Source of the DNA: Colletes latitarsis
Lineage: Eukaryota; Arthropoda; Insecta; Hymenoptera; Colletidae
Length of the DNA: 64,000 nt
Direction of reading: 5' to 3'
Assembly (NCBI RefSeq): GCF_051014445.1
Contig: NW_027488366.1
Span: forward strand, 28,166,001-28,230,000
The notes beneath the pieces are model-generated. The model did no database searches and had not been told where the DNA came from. It saw only the letters and a program-made list of their open reading frames with translations. The position numbers and the translations under genes were made by a program. Shown in pieces: positions 14,290 through 28,880 of this stretch. Position 1 is the first letter of the stretch. The number at the start of each line of letters is the position of its first letter.

Positions 14290-14790
14290 AATGTGGGACC
14301 ACACTGAAACAGTGAATTAAACCTGGTTTCCATCAATATCTTAGAGGACAACGCAAGTTAGGTCTGGGATAGCTCTGGGATTTGCCCTCATCAGGCTCAT
14401 ACTTTCGCCTTTTTTCACATACTTGTTGATCAGATCCTGGGTTTTTTCTGGTTTGGATCACGTAGTAGTGAGGTACCACACTGAAACAATCAATTAAACC
14501 TGGTCTTGATAAATATTTTAGAGGATAACGCATGTTAGGTTTGGGTAAGGTTTAGGATTTGCCCTCAGCAGGCTCATACTTTCGCATATCTCTCATACTT
14601 CATGGCTAGATCCTGGGCTGTTTCTGGATTGTATCACGTAGTAATGTGGTACCACGCTGAAACAGTCAATTAAACCTGGTTTCGATCAATATTTTAGAGA
14701 ATAATTCATGTTAGGTCTAGGTTAGGTCTGGGATTTGCTCTCATCAGGCTCGTTCTTTCGCATATTTCTCATACTTGATGGCTAGATCCT
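14290..14790. repeat. Satellite block duplicated at 16932-17430
   Basis: The unusual 'actttcgccttttttcac' variant, 'gatcagatcc' and 'tagtagtgaggtacc' are shared with the block 2642 bp downstream (15 monomers plus 2 bp). This is a local long-range duplication. Edges are estimated. Confidence 0.8.
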
Positions 14791-17249
14791 GGGTTTTTTC
14801 TGGATTGCATCACGTTGTAATGTGGGACCACACTGAAACAATCAATTAAACCTGGTCTTGATAAATATTTTAGAGGATAACGCATGTTAGGTTTGGGTTA
14901 GGTCTAGGATTTGCCCTCAGCAGGCTCATACTTTCGCATATCTCTCATACTTCATGGCTAGATCCTGGGGTGTTTCTGGATTGTATCACGTAGTAATGTG
15001 GTACCACGCTGAAACAGTCAATTAAACCTGGTATCGATCAATATTTTAGAGAATAATTCATATTAGGTCTAGGTTAGGTCTGGGATTTGCTCTCATCAGG
15101 CTCGTTGTTTCGCATATTTCTCATACTTGATGGCTGGATCCTGGGCTTTTTCTGGATTGCATCACGTAGTAATGAAGTACAACACTGAAACAGTCAATTA
15201 AACCTGGTTTCCATCAATATCTTACAGGACAACGCAAGTTAGGTCTGGGATAGGTCTGGGATTTGCCCCCATCAGGCTCATACTTTCGCGTTTTTCACAT
15301 ACTTGTTGAACAGATCCTGGGTTTTTTCTGGTTTGGATCACGTAGTAGTGTGGTAACACACTGAAACAGTCCATTAAACCTGGTTTGGATCAATATTTTA
15401 GAGGATAACGCATGTTAGGTCTAGGTTAGGTCTGGGATTTTCACTCATCAGACTCATACTTTCGCATTCTTCACATACTTGTTGAGCGGATCCTGGGTTT
15501 TTTCTGGTTTGGTTCAGGTAGTAATGTGGTACCACACTGAAACAGTCGATTAAACCTGGTTTCGATCAATATTTTAGAGAATAATTCATGTTAGTTCTAG
15601 GTTATGTCTGGGATTTGCTCTCATCAGGCACATTCTTTCGCATATTTCTCATACTTGATGGCTAGATCCTGGGCTGTTTCTGGATTGTATGACATAGTAA
15701 TGTGGCACCACGCTGAAACAGTGAATTAAACCTGGTTTCGATCAATATTTTAGAGGATAACGGATGTTAGGTTTGGGTTAGGTCGAGGATTTGCCCTCAT
15801 CAGGCTCATACTTTCGCATATTTCTCATACTTCATGGCAAGATCCTGGGCTGTTTCTGGATTGTATCACGTAGTAATGTGGTACTACGCTGAAACAGTCA
15901 ATTAAACCTGGTTTCGATCAATATTTTAGAGGATAACGCAAGTTAGGTCTGGCATAGGTCTGGGATTCGCCCTCATCAGGCTCATACTTTCGCGTTTTTC
16001 ACATACTTGTTGAACAGATCCTGGGTTTTTTCTGGTTTGTATCACGTAGTAGTGTGGTACCACACTGAAACAGTCCATTAAACCTGGTTTCGATCAATAT
16101 TTTAGAGGATAACGCAAGTTAAGTCTGGGATTGGTCTGGGATTTGCCCTCATCAGACTCATACTTTCGCACACTTCACATACTCGTTGAACAGATCCTGG
16201 GTTATTTTCAGGTTTGGATCATATAGTAATGTGGTACCACACCGAAACAGTCGATTAAACCAGGTTTCGATCAATATTTTTGAGGATAACGCATGTTAGG
16301 TCTAGGTTAGGCCAGGGATTTTCACTCATCAGACACATACTTTCGCATTGTTCACATACTTGTTGAACGGATCCCGGGTTTTCTCTGGTTTGGATCACGT
16401 TGTAATGTGGGACCACACTGAAACAATCAATTAAACCTGGTGTTGATAAATATTTTAGAGGATAACGTATGTTAGGTTTGGGTTAGGTTTAGGATTTGCC
16501 CTCAGCAGGCTCATACTTTCGCATATCTCTCATACTTCATGGCTAGATCCTGGGCTGTTTCTGGATTGTATCACGTAGTAATGTGGTACCACACTGAAAC
16601 AGTCGATTAAACCTGGTTTCGATCAATATTTTAGAGGATAACGCAAGTTAAGTCCGGGATTGGTCTGGGATTTGACCTCATCAGACTCATACTTTCGCAC
16701 ACTTCACATACTTGTTGAACAGATCCTGCGTTTTTTCTGGTTTGGCTCACGAAGTAGTGTGGTACCACACTGAAACAATCAATTAGACCTGGTCTTGATA
16801 AATATTTTAGAGGATAACGCATGTTAGGTTTGGGTAAGGTTTAGGATTTGCCCTCAGCAGGCTCATACTTTCGCATATCTCTCATACTTCATGGCTAGAT
16901 CCTGGGCTGTTTCTGGATTGTATCACGTAGTAATGTGGGACCACACTGAAACAGTGAATTAAACCTGGTTTCCATCAATATCTTAGAGGACAACGCAAGT
17001 TAGGTCTGGGATAGCTCTGGGATTTGCCCTCATCAGGCTCATACTTTCGCCTTTTTTCACATACTTGTTGATCAGATCCTGGGTTTTTTCTGGTTTGGAT
17101 CACGTAGTAGTGAGGTACCACACTGAAACAATCAATTAAACCTGGTCTTGATAAATATTTTAGAGGATAACGCATGTTAGGTTTGGGTAAGGTTTAGGAT
17201 TTGCCCTCAGCAGGCTCATACTTTCGCATATCTCTCATACTTCATGGCT

Positions 17250-18287
17250 AGATCCTGGGCTGTTTCTGGACTGTATCACGTAGTAATGTGGTACCACGCT
17301 GAAACAGTCAATTAAACCTGGTTTCGATCAATATTTTAGAGAATAATTCATGATAGGTCTAGGTTAGGTCTGGGATTTGCTCTCATCAGGCTCGTTCTTT
17401 CGCATATTTCTCATACTTGATGGCTGGATCCTGGGCTTTTTCTGGATTGCATCACGTAGTATTGAAGTACAACACTGAAACAGTCAATTAGACCTGGTTT
17501 TCATCAATATCTTAGAGGACAACGCAAGTTAGGTCTGGGATAGGTCTGGGATTTGCCCTCATCAGGCTCATACTTTCGCGTCTTTCACATACTTGTTGAA
17601 CAGATCCTGGGTTTTTTCTGGTTTGGATCACGTAGTAGTGTGGTACCACACTGAAACAGTCCATTAAACCTGGTTTGGATCAATATTTTAGAGGATAACG
17701 CATGTTAGGTCTAGGTTAGGTCTGGGATTTTCACTCATCAGACTCATACTTTCGCATTCTTCACATACTTGTTGAGCGGATCCTGGGTTTTTTCTGGTTT
17801 GGTTCAGGTAGTAATGTGGTACCACACTGAAACAGTCGATTAAACCTGGTTTCGATCAATATTTTAGAGAATAATTCATGTTAGGTCTAGGTTATGTCTG
17901 GGATTTGCTCTCATCAGGCACATTCTTTCGCATATTTCTCATACTTGATGGCTAGATCCTGGGCTGTTTCTGGATTGTATGACATAGCAATGTGGCACCA
18001 CGCTGAAACAGTGCATTAAACCTGGTTTCGCTCAATATTTTAGAGGATAACGCAAGTTAGGTCCAGGTTAGGCCTGGGATTTGCCCTCATCAGGGTCATA
18101 CTTTCGCAGTTTTATCATACATGTTGACCTGATCGAGGGTTTTTTCTGCTTTGGATCACGTAGTAAAGTGGTACCACACTGAAACATTCCATTAAACCTG
18201 GTCTTGATAAATATTTTAGAGGATAACGGATGTTAGGTTTGGGTTAGGTCGAGGATTTGCCCTCATCAGGCTCATACTTTCGCATAT
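17250..18287. repeat. Satellite block duplicated at 20417-21453
   Basis: 'tcatgataggtc' and the downstream run of variants, including 'tgacatagcaatgtggcacc' and 'catgttgacctgatcgaggg', recur 3167 bp later. The match ends at about 18287, where the next segment instead matches 22155 onward (offset 3868-3872). This part of the array is therefore a patchwork of overlapping duplications. Confidence 0.8.
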
Positions 18288-18519
18288 TTCTCATACTTGA
18301 TGGCTAGATCCTGGGCTTTTTCTGGATTGCATCACGTAGTAATGTGGTACCACACTGAAACAGTCGATTAAACCTGGTTTCGATCAATCTTTTAGAGGAT
18401 AACGCAAGTTAAGTCCGGGATTGATCTGGGATTTGACCTCATCAGACTCATACTTTCGCGTCTTTCACATACTTGTTGAACAGATCCTGCGTTTTTTCTG
18501 GTTTGGCTCACGATGTAGT

Positions 18520-20410
18520 GTGGTACCACACTGAAACAGTCCATTAAACCTGGTTTGGATCAATATTTAAGAGGATAACGCATGTTAGGTCTAGGTTAGG
18601 TTTGGGATTTTCTCTCATCAGACTCATACTTTCGCATTCTTCACATACTTGTTGAGCGGATCCTGGGTTTTTTCTGGTTTGGTTCACGTAGGAATGTGGT
18701 ACCACACTGAAACAGTCGATTAAACCTGGTTTCGATCAATATTTTAGAGGATAACGCGAGTTAGGTCTGGGATAGGTCTGGGATTTGACCTCATCAGACT
18801 CATACTTTCGCACTCTTCACATACTTGTTGAACGGATCCTGGGTTTTTTCTGGTTTGGATCACGTAGTAATGTGGGACCATACAGAAACAGTCAATTAAA
18901 CCTGGTTTCGATCAATATTTTAGAGAATAATTCATGTTAGGTCTAGGTTAGGACGGGGATTTGCTCTTATCAGGCTCATTCTGTCGCATATTTCTCATAC
19001 ATGTTGAATAGATCCTGGGCTTTTTCTGGATTGCATCACGTAGTAATGTAGTACCACACTGAAACAGTTAATGAAACCTGGTTTCTATCAATATTTTAGA
19101 GGACAACCCATGTTAGGTCTAGGTAAGGCCTGAGATTTTCACTGATCAGACTCATACTTTCGCATTCTTCACATACTTGTTGAACGGATCCTGGGTTTTT
19201 TCTGGTTTGGAACACGTAGTAATGTGGTAACACACTGAAACATTCAATTAAACCTGGTCTTGTTAAATATTTTAGAGAATAACGCATGTTAGGTCTGGGT
19301 TAGGTCTAGGATTTGCCCTCATCAGGCTCATTCTTTCGCATATTTCTCATACTTCATGGCTGGATCCTGGGCTATTTCTGGATTGGATCACGTAGTAATG
19401 TGGTACCACACTGAAACAGTCAATTAAACCTGGTTTCGATTAATATTTTAGAGAATAATTCATGTTAGGTCTGGGTTACGTCTGGGATTTGCTCTCATCA
19501 GGCTCATTCTTTCGCATATTTCTCATACTTGATGGCTAGATCCTGGGCTTTTTCTGGTTTGGTTCACGTAGTAATGTGGTACCACACTGAAACATTCAAT
19601 AAAACCTGGTCTTGATAAATATTTTAGAGGATAACGCATGTTAGGTCTGGGTCAGGTCTAGAATTTGCCCACATCATGCTCATACTTTCGCATCCTTCTC
19701 ATACATCATGGCTAGATCCTGGGCTATTTCTGGATTGTATCACGTAGTAATGTGGTACCACGCAGAAACAGTCAATTAAACCTGGTTTCGATCAATATTT
19801 TTGAGGATAACGCAAGTTAGGTCTGGGATAGGTCTGGGATTCGCCCTCATCAGGCTCATACTTTCGCGTTTTTCACATACTTGTTGAACTGATCCTGGGT
19901 TTTTTCTGGTTTGGGTCACGTAGTAATGTGGTACCACACTGAAACAGTCCGTTAAACCTGGTTTCGATCAATATTTTATAGAATAATTCATGTTAGGTCT
20001 AGATTTGGTCTGGCATTTGCTCTCATCAGGCTCATTCTTTCGCATATTTCTCATACTTGATGGCTTGATCCTGGGCATTTTCTGGATTGCATCACGTAGT
20101 AATGTAGTACCACACTGAAATAGTTAATTAAACCTGGTTTCCATCAATATTTTAGAGGACAACGCAACTTAGGTCTGGGATAGGTCTGGGATTTGCCCTC
20201 ACCGGGACATACTTTCGCATTTTTCACATACATGTTGAACAGATCCTGGGTTTTTTCTGGTTTGGAACACGTAGTAATGTGGTAACACACTGAAACATTC
20301 AATTAAACCTGGTCTTGTTAAATATTTTAGAGAATAACGCATGTTAGGTCTGGGTTAGGTCTAGGATTTGCCCTCATCAGGCTCATTCTTTCGCATATTT
20401 CTCATACTTC
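18520..20410. repeat. Satellite block duplicated at 22920-24810
   Basis: Offset is exactly 4400 bp (25 monomers). Shared rare variants include 'caatatttaagagg', 'cataggaatg'-like changes near 18690 and 23090, 'taggacggggatttgctc', and the deletion-bearing 'cctcaccgggacatac' at about 20198 and 24598. Few differences are visible over about 1.9 kb. Confidence 0.85.
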
Positions 20411-23400
20411 ATGGCTAGATCCTGGGCTGTTTCTGGACTGTATCACGTAGTAATGTGGTACCACGCTGAAACAGTCAATTAAACCTGGTTTCGATCAATA
20501 TTTTAGAGAATAATTCATGATAGGTCAAGGTTAGGTCTGGGATTTGCTCTCATCAGGCTCGTTCTTTCGCATATTTCTCATACTTGATGGCTGGATCCTG
20601 GGCTTTTTCTGGATTGCATCACGTAGTATTGAAGTACAACACTGAAACAGTCAATTAGACCTGGTTTTCATCAATATCTTAGAGGACAACGCAAGTTAGG
20701 TCTGGGATAGGTCTGGGATTTGCCCTCATCAGGCTCATACTTTCGCGTCTTTCACATACTTGTTGAACAGATCCTGGGTTTTTTCTGGTTTGGATCACGT
20801 AGTAGTGTGGTACCACACTGAAACAGTCCATTAAACCTGGTTTGGATCAATATTTTAGAGGATAACGCATGTTAGGTCTAGGTTAGGTCTGGGATTTTCA
20901 CTCATCAGACTCATACTTTCGCATTCTTCACATACTTGTTGAGCGGATCCTGGGTTTTTTCTGGTTTGGTTCAGGTAGTAATGTGGTACCACACTGAAAC
21001 AGTCGATTAAACCTGGTTTCGATCAATATTTTAGAGAATAATTCATGTTAGGTCTAGGTTATGTCTGGGATTTGCTCTCATCAGGCACATTCTTTCGCAT
21101 ATTTCTCATACTTGATGGCTAGATCCTGGGCTGTTTCTGGATTGTATGACATAGCAATGTGGCACCACGCTGAAACAGTGCATTAAACCTGGTTTCGCTC
21201 AATATTTTAGAGGATAACGCAAGTTAGGTCCAGGTTAGGCCTGGGATTTGCCCTCATCAGGGTCATACTTTCGCAGTTTTATCATACATGTTGACCTGAT
21301 CGAGGGTTTTTTCTGCTTTGGATCACGTAGTAAAGTGGTACCACACTGAAACATTCCATTAAACCTGGTCTTGATAAATATTTTAGAGGATAACGGATGT
21401 TAGGTTTGGGTTAGGTCGAGGATTTGCCCTCATCAGGCTCATACTTTCGCATTCCTCTCATACTTGTTGAACTGATCCTGGGTTTTTTCTGGTTTGGATC
21501 ACGTAGTAATGTGGTACCACACTGAAACAGTCGATTAAACCTGGTTTCGATCAATATTTTAGAGGATAACGCAAGTTAAGTCTGGGATTGGTCTGGGATT
21601 TGCCCTCATCAGACTCATACTTTCGCACACTTCACATACTCGTTGAACAGATCCTGGGTTATTTTCAGGTTTGGATCCTATAGTAATGTGGTACCACACC
21701 GAAACAGTCGATTAAACCAGGTTTCGATCAATATTTTTGAGGATAACGCATGTTAGGTCTAGGTTAGGCCAGGGATTTTCACTCATCAGACTCATACTTT
21801 CGCATTCCTCTCATACTTGTTGCACTGATCCTGGGTTTTTTCTGGTTTGGATCACGTAGTAATGTGGTACCACACTGAAACAGTCGATTAAACCTGGTTT
21901 CGATCAATATTTTAGAGGATAACGCAAGTTAAGTCTGGGATTGGTCTGGGATTTGCCCTCATCAGGGTCATACTTTCGCAGTTTTATCATACATGTTGAC
22001 CTGATCGAGGGTTTTTTCTGCTTTGGATCACGTAGTAAAGTGGTACCACACTGAAACATTCCATTAAACCTGGTCTTGATAAATATTTTAGAGGATAACG
22101 GATGTTAGGTTTGGGTTAGGTCGAGGATTTGCCCTCATCAGGCTCATACTTTCGCATATTTCTCATACTTGATGGCTAGATCCTGGGCTTTTTCTGGATT
22201 GCATCACGTAGTAATGTGGTACCACACTGAAACAGTCGATTAAACCTGGTTTCGATCAATCTTTTAGAGGATAACGCAAGTTAAGTCCGGGATTGATCTG
22301 GGATTTGACCTCATCAGACTCATACTTTCGCACACTTCACATACTTGTTGAACAGATCCTGCGTTTTTTCTGGTTTGGCTCACGATGTAGTGTGGTACCA
22401 CACTGAAACAATCAATTAAACCTGGTCTTGATAAATATTTTAGAGGATAACGCATGTTAGGTTTGGGTTAGGTTTAGGATTTGCCCTCAGCAGGCTCATA
22501 CTTTCGCATATCTCTCATACTTCATGGCTAGATCCTGGGCTGTTTCTGGATTGTATCACGTAGTAATGTGGTACCACGCTGAAACAGTCAATTAAACCTG
22601 GTTTCGATCAATATTTTAGAGAATAATTCATGTTAGGTCTAGGTTAGGTCTGGGATTTGCTCTCATCAGCCTCGTTCTTTCGCATATTTCTCATACTTGG
22701 TGGCTAGATCCAGGGCTTTTTCTGGATTGCATCACGTAGTAATGAAGTACAACACTGAAACAGTCAATTAAACCTGGTTTCCATCAATATCTTAGAGGAC
22801 AACGCAAGTTAGGTCTGGGATAGGTCGGGGATTCGCCCTCATCAGGCTCATACTTTCGCGTTTTTCACATACCTGTTGAACAGATCCTGGGTTTGTTCTG
22901 GTTTGGATCACGTAGTAGTGTGGTACCACACTGAAACAGTCCATTAAACCTGGTTTGGATCAATATTTAAGAGGATAACGCATGTTAGGTCTAGGTTAGG
23001 TTTGGGATTTTCTCTCATCAGACTCATACTTTCGCATTCTTCACATACTTGTTGAGCGGATCCTGGGTTTTTTCTGGTTTGGTTCACGTAGGAATGTGGT
23101 ACCACACTGAAACAGTCGATTAAACCTGGTTTCGATCAATATTTTAGAGGATAACGCGAGTTAGGTCTGGGATAGGTCTGGGATTTGACCTCATCAGACT
23201 CATACTTTCGCACTCTTCACATACTTGTTGAACGGATCCTGGGTTTTTTCTGGTTTGGATCACGTAGTAATGTGGGACCATACAGAAACAGTCAATTAAA
23301 CCTGGTTTCGATCAATATTTTAGAGAATAATTCATGTTAGGTCTAGGTTAGGACGGGGATTTGCTCTTATCAGGCTCATTCTGTCGCATATTTCTCATAC

Positions 23401-26400
23401 ATGTTGAATAGATCCTGGGCTTTTTCTGGATTGCATCACGTAGTAATGTAGTACCACACTGAAACAGTTAATGAAACCTGGTTTCTATCAATATTTTAGA
23501 GGACAACCCATGTTAGGTCTAGGTAAGGCCTGAGATTTTCACTGATCAGACTCATACTTTCGCATTCTTCACATACTTGTTGAACGGATCCTGGGTTTTT
23601 TCTGGTTTGGAACACGTAGTAATGTGGTAACACACTGAAACATTCAATTAAACCTGGTCTTGTTAAATATTTTAGAGAATAACGCATGTTAGGTCTGGGT
23701 TAGGTCTAGGATTTGCCCTCATCAGGCTCATTCTTTCGCATATTTCTCATACTTCATGGCTGGATCCTGGGCTATTTCTGGATTGGATCACGTAGTAATG
23801 TGGTACCACACTGAAACAGTCAATTAAACCTGGTTTCGATTAATATTTTAGAGAATAATTCATGTTAGGTCTGGGTTACGTCTGGGATTTGCTCTCATCA
23901 GGCTCATTCTTTCGCATATTTCTCATACTTGATGGCTAGATCCTGGGCTTTTTCTGGTTTGGTTCACGTAGTAATGTGGTACCACACTGAAACATTCAAT
24001 AAAACCTGGTCTTGATAAATATTTTAGAGGATAACGCATGTTAGGTCTGGGTCAGGTCTAGAATTTGCCCACATCATGCTCATACTTTCGCATCCTTCTC
24101 ATACATCATGGCTAGATCCTGGGCTATTTCTGGATTGTATCACGTAGTAATGTGGTACCACGCAGAAACAGTCAATTAAACCTGGTTTCGATCAATATTT
24201 TTGAGGATAACGCAAGTTAGGTCTGGGATAGGTCTGGGATTCTCCCTCATCAGGCTCATACTTTCGCGTTTTTCACATACTTGTTGAACTGATCCTGGGT
24301 TTTTTCTGGTTTGGGTCACGTAGTAATGTGGTACCACACTGAAACAGTCCGTTAAACCTGGTTTCGATCAATATTTTATAGAATAATTCATGTTAGGTCT
24401 AGATTTGGTCTGGCATTTGCTCTCATCAGGCTCATTCTTTCGCATATTTCTCATACTTGATGGCTTGATCCTGGGCATTTTCTGGATTGCATCACGTAGT
24501 AATGTAGTACCACACTGAAATAGTTAATTAAACCTGGTTTCCATCAATATTTTAGAGGACAACGCAACTTAGGTCTGGGCTAGGTCTGGGATTTGCCCTC
24601 ACCGGGACATACTTTCGCATTTTTCACATACATGTTGAACAGATCCTGGGTTTTTTCTGGTTTGGAACACGTAGTAATGTGGTAACACACTGAAACATTC
24701 AATTAAACCTGGTCTTGTTAAATATTTTAGAGAATAACGCATGTTAGGTCTGGGTTAGGTCTAGGATTTGCCCTCATCAGGCTCATTCTTTCGCATATTT
24801 CTCATACTTCATGGCTGGATCCTGGGCTATTTCTGGATTGGATCACGTAGTAATGTGGTACCACACTGAAACAGTCAATTAAACCTGGTTTCGATTAATA
24901 TTTTAGAGAATAATTCATGTTAGGTCTGGGTTACGTCTGGGATTTGCTCTCATCAGACTCATACTTTCACATTCTTCACATACTTGTTGAACTGATCCTG
25001 GGTTTTTTCTGGTTTGGTTCACCTAGTCATGTATTACCACACTGAGACAGTCCATTAAACCTGGTTTCGATCAATATTTTAGAGAAGAATTCATGTTAGG
25101 TCTAGGTTAGGTCTGGGATTTGCTCTCATCAGGCTTGTACTTTCGCATATTTCTCATACTTCATGGCTAGATCCTGGGCTATTTATGGATTGGGTCTCGT
25201 AGTAATGTGGCACCACACTAAAACAGTCAATTAAAGCTGGTTTCGACCAATATTTTAGAGGATAACGCATGTTAGGTCTGGGTTAGGTCTAGAATTTGCC
25301 CTCATCAGGCTCATACTTGCGCATATTTCTCATACTTCATGGCTAGATCCTGGGCTATTTCTGGATTGTATCACGTAGTAATGTGGTACCACACTGAAAC
25401 AGTCGATTAACCTTGGTTTCGATCAATATTTTAGAGGATAACGCATGTTAGGTCTAGGTTAGGCCTGGGATATGCCCTCATCAGGGTCATACTTTCGCAG
25501 TTTTAACATACATGTTGACCTCATCGCGGGTTTTTTCTGCTTTGGATCACGTAGTAAAGTGGTGCCACACTAAAACTGTCAATTAAACCTGGTTTCGATC
25601 AATATTTTAGAGGATAACGCAAGTTATGTCTGGGATAGGTCTGGGGATTTGCCCTCATCAGGCTCATACTTTCGCATTTTTCACCTCCTAGTTGAACAGA
25701 TCCTGGGTTTTTTCTGGTTTGGATCACCTAGTCATGTATTACCACACTGAGACAGTCCATTAAACCTGGTTTCGATCAATATTTTAGAGAAGAATTCATG
25801 TTAGGTCTAGGTTAGGTCTGGGATTTGCTCTCATCAGGCTTGTACTTTCGCATATTTCTCATACTTCATGGTTAGATCCTGGGCTATTTATGGATTGGGT
25901 CTCGTAGTAATGTGGCATCACACTAAAACAGTCAATTAAAGCTGGTTTCGACCAATATTTTAGAGGATAACGCATGTTAGGTCTGGGTTAGGTCTAGAAT
26001 TTGCCCTCATCAGGCTCATACTTTCGCATATTTCTAATACTTCATGGCTAGATCCTGGGCTCTTTCTGGATTGGATCACGTATTAATGTTGTACCACAGT
26101 GAAACAGTCCAGTAAACCTGGTTTCGATCAATATTTTTGAGGATAACACATGTTAGGTCTAGGTTAGGTCTGGGATTTGCTCTCATCAGGCTCATTCTTT
26201 CGCATATTTCTCATACTTGATGGCTAGATCCTGAGCTTTTTCTGGATTGGATCACGTAGTAATGTAGAACCACACTGAAACAGTCAATTAACTCTGGTTT
26301 CGATCACTATTTTAGAGGATAACGCATGTTAGGTCTGGGATAGGTCTGGGATTTGCCGTCATCAGGCTCATACTTTCGCGTTTTTCACATACTTGTTGAA

Positions 26401-26505
26401 CAGGTCCTGGGTTTTTTTCTGGTTTGGATCACGTAGTAATGTGGTACCACACTGAAACAGTCGATTAAACCTGGTTTCGATCAATATTTTTGAGGATAAC
26501 GCATG

Positions 26506-26732
26506 TTAGGTCTAGGTTAGGTCTGTGATTTTCACTCATCAGACTCGTACTTTCGCATTCTTCACATACTTGTTGAACGGATCCTGGGTTTTTTCTGGTT
26601 TCCTGAACAGATTCTCATACTTCATGGCTAGATCCTGGGCTGTTTCTGGATTGTATCACGTAGTAATGTGGTACCACGCTGAAACAGTCAATTAAACCTG
26701 GTTTCGATCAATATTTCAGAGGATAACGCAAG
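26506..26732. repeat. Aberrant 227-bp satellite monomer
   Basis: The distance between successive TTAGG landmarks here is 227 bp instead of 176, a gain of 51 bp. The sequence runs normally to 'ttttttctggttt' (about 26602), then 'cctgaacagatt', and then restarts earlier in the monomer at 'ctcatacttcatggctagatcc' before continuing. The 'gatcctggg' segment is therefore present twice. It is a non-homologous or slipped junction joining two monomer classes. Confidence 0.85.
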
Positions 26733-28880
26733 TTAGGTCTGGGATAGGTCAGGGATTCGCCCTCATCAGGCTCATACTTTCGCGTTTTTCACATACTTGT
26801 TGAACTGATCCTGGGTTTTTTCTGGTTTGGATCACGTAGTAATGTGGTACCACACTGAAACAGTCGATTAAACCCGGTTTCGATCAATATTTTAGAGGAT
26901 AACGTAAGTTAAGTCTGGGATAGGTCTGGGATTTGACCTCATCAGACTCATACTTTCGCACACTTACAATACTCGTTGAGCAGATCCTGGGTTATTTTAT
27001 GGTTTGGATCACATAGTAATGTGGTACAACACTGAAACAGTAGATTAAACCAGGTTTCGATCAATATTTTAGAGAATAATTCATGTTAGGTCTAGGTTAG
27101 GCCTGGGATTTTCACTCATCAGACTCATACTTTCGCATTCTTCACGTACTTGTTCAACGGATCCTGGGTTTTTTCTGGTTTGGATCACGTAGTAAAGTGG
27201 TACCACAACTAAAACAGTCAATTAAACCTGGTTTGGATCAATATTGTAGAGGATAACGCATGTTAGGTCTAGGTTAGCCCTGGGATTTTCACTCATCAGA
27301 CTCATACTTTCGCATTCTTCACATACTTGTTGAACGGATCCTGGGTTTTTTCTGGTTTGGATCACGTTGTAATGTGGGACCTCAATGAAGCAATCAATTA
27401 AACCTGGTCATGATAAATATTTTAGAGGATAACGCATGTTAGGTCTGGGTTAGGTCTAGGATTTGCCCTCGTCAGGCTCATACTTTCGCATATTTCTCAT
27501 ACTTCATTGCTAGATCCTGGGCTATTTCTGGATTGGATCACGTAGTAATGTGGTACCACACTGAAACAGTCAATTAAACCTGGTTTTGATCAATATTTTA
27601 GAGAATAATTCATGTTATGTCTAGGTAAGGTCTAGGATTTGCCCTCGTCAGGCTCATACTTTCGCATATTTCTCATACTTCATTGCTAGATCCTGGGATA
27701 TTTCTGGTTTGGATCACATAGTAATGTGGTACCACACTGAAACAGTCGATTAAACCAGGTTTCGATCAATATTTGTGAGGATAACGCATGTTAGGTCTAG
27801 GTTAGGCCGGGGATTTTCACTCATCAGACTCATACTTTCGCATTCTTCACATACTTGTTGAACGGATCCTGGGTTTTTTCTGGTTTGGATCACGTAGTAA
27901 AGTGGTACCACAACTAAAACAGTCAATTAAACCTGGTTTCGATCATTATTTTAGAGGATAACGCATGTTAGGTCTGGGATAGGTCTGGGATTTGCCCTCA
28001 TCAGGGTCATACTTTCGCAGTTTTATCATACATGTTGGCGTGATCGAGGGTTTTTTCTGCTTTGGATCACGTAGTAAAGTGGTACCACACTGAAACAGTC
28101 CACTAAACCTGGTTTGGATCAATATTTTAGAGGATAACGCATGTTAGGTCTGTTTTAGGCCGGGGATTTGCCCTCGTCAGGCTCATACTTTCGCATATTT
28201 CTCAGACTTCATGGCTAGATCCTGGGCTATTTCTGGATTAGATCACGTAGTAATGTGCTACCACACTGAAACATTCAATTAAAGCAGGTCTTGATAAATA
28301 TTTTAGAGGAAAACGCATGTTAGGTCTGGGTCAGGTCTAGAATTTGCCCTCATCAGGCTCATACTTTCGCATATTTCTCATACTTCATGGCTAGATCCTG
28401 GGCTGTTTCTGGATTGTATCACGTAGTAATGTGGTACCACGCTGAAACAGTCAATTAAACCTGGTTTCGATCAATATTTTAGAGGATAACGCATGTTAGG
28501 TCTGGGATAGGTCTAGGATTTGCCCTCATGAGACTCATACTTTCGCAACACTTCACATACTCGTTGAACAGATCCTGGGTTATTTTCTGGTTTGGATCAC
28601 ATAGTAATGTGGTACCACACAGAAACAGTCGATTAAACCAGGTTACGATCAATAATTTAGAGCATAGCGCAAGTTAGGTCTGGGATAGGTCTGGGATTTG
28701 CCCTCATCAGGCTCATACTTTCGCGTTTTTCACTTACTTGTTGAACTGATCCTGGGTTTTTTCTGGTTTGGATCACGTAGCAATGTGGTACCACACTGAA
28801 ACAGTCAATTAAACCTGGTCTTGATAAATATTTTAGAGGATAACGCATGTTGGGTCTGGGATAGGTCTAGGATTTGCCCT
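26630..28880. repeat. Satellite block duplicated at about 29980-32230
   Basis: Offset is 3351 bp (19 monomers plus several 1-bp gains). The shared marks are 'gggataggtcagggattcg', 'acttacaatactcgttgagc', 'ggatcacgttgtaatgtggg', and monomers lengthened by one base by 'cgcaacacttc' or 'ccacaactaaaac'. The blocks are near identical. Confidence 0.85.
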
